A stretch of DNA of 5,600 nucleotides, from contig JAKCCC010000157.1 in the NCBI GenBank assembly GCA_021838985.1, positions 1-5,600 on the forward strand. Direction: 5' to 3'. The position numbers and the translations under genes were made by a program. The notes under the pieces were generated by a model that saw only the letters and a list, made by a program, of their open reading frames with translations, ran no database searches and was not told the DNA's origin. The stretch is from Planctomycetota bacterium. Its GTDB lineage: Bacteria; Planctomycetota; Phycisphaerae; WQYP01. Below, in pieces: positions 5,429-5,600 of the stretch (positions are counted from its first letter, which is position 1; every line of letters starts with the position of its first letter).

Positions 5429-5600
5429 CTACGGAGCGCTCCTGCCACCGCCAAGGGCCACATTTATTTCCTGGCCGCCGGCAAGCCGGCGGCTATATCC
5501 TTGCGGCTCCGCCTCCTCTGGTTCCAGCAACTCGCAGGAGAGCACCATGTGACGGTTCGCCACCGGCTCGCGGCGCATTAGCTTGATAAGCATTTCGCCC
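5429..5600 (-). CDS. C-terminal fragment, probable LacI/GalR-family transcriptional regulator (5' end missing)
   Basis: The frame enters from the right edge and stops at TAG 5431-5429. The visible part reads GEMLIKLMRREPVANRHMVL followed by SCELLEPEEAEPQ and a 23-residue tail. The pattern G-x-hydrophobic-LL-x-E/R-P-x-x-x-x-H-VL-x-x-EL-x-x matches the end of LacI/GalR sensor domains, which usually finish soon after a phrase like ELVVRES. Only about 35 residues support this, so the call is tentative. The last 23 or so residues are encoded by palindromic DNA (5433-5442 and 5474-5493) and may be an acquired extension. A regulator of this type next to glycan genes is common and would normally respond to a sugar. 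The DNA-binding domain lies outside the window. Confidence 0.5.
   Translation of the reverse strand, partial: GEMLIKLMRREPVANRHMVLSCELLEPEEAEPQGYSRRLAGGQEINVALGGGRSAP
5474..5493. repeat. Perfect 9-bp inverted repeat with 2-nt spacer
   Basis: GCCGCCGGC-AA-GCCGGCGGC forms a perfect 9-bp stem. It lies inside the tail of the regulator-like reading frame rather than between genes. No T-tract flanks it on either strand. It resembles a short palindromic dispersed repeat more than a terminator. Confidence 0.6.

Noticed and set aside
5258..5581. Plus-strand 107-codon open frame at the right end
   Set aside because: Its Arg/Pro/Ala-rich product has no family resemblance, it runs through several palindromes, and the opposite strand gives a better regulator-like C-terminus.
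1..5600. CRISPR arrays, tRNA or rRNA genes, insertion sequences
   Set aside because: No regularly spaced repeats, no tRNA-like T-loop or acceptor signature, no rRNA-like stretch and no transposase-like protein were seen.

Overview
The window is about 60% GC and every gene I can support lies on the minus strand. Reading leftward from the right edge they are: the 3' end of a probable LacI-family regulator, a prepilin-like surface protein, a Gfo/Idh/MocA-family oxidoreductase, and a Tat-exported glycoside hydrolase resembling family GH42 that runs off the left edge. The prepilin-like protein combines an [16 protein letters not shown] pilin motif with a C-terminal H-x10-DD / VGxNxDN-type tail. 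That combination, together with the Tat-exported GH, suggests a member of the PVC group, most likely Planctomycetota or a relative such as Lentisphaerota. This taxonomic call is inference from protein style only.

Layout. 1-2286: the GH42-like protein, open across 762 codons from a GTG start with a strong ribosome binding site. 2287-2483: an intergenic stretch dominated by a 142-nt nested inverted repeat next to that ribosome binding site. 2484-3527: the oxidoreductase (GTG start). 3528-3786: a GC-rich intergenic region with several small palindromes. 3787-5148: the prepilin-like protein, which has two in-frame ATG starts, each with an identical AAAGGAG-N6-ATG signal. 5149-5428: an intergenic region with palindromes, a tandem repeat and a start-stop codon pair. 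5429-5600: the partial regulator-like gene.

How it may work together. A sugar-responsive regulator, an exported multidomain glycosidase and a cytoplasmic NAD(P)-dependent sugar or polyol oxidoreductase form a coherent small glycan-use locus. The prepilin-like protein would be its envelope component, as such proteins often sit beside carbohydrate genes in this group. The gaps of 197-280 bp mean that a single operon is possible but not shown. I found no convincing sigma-70 promoter and no T-tract terminator.

The observations most worth following are the structured element at 2306-2447, whose mismatches become G-U pairs only in minus-strand RNA; the duplicated start signal of the prepilin-like gene; its extra N-terminal membrane segment; and a short motif (GCGACTCT near CTACG) that recurs in the three right-hand non-coding regions.
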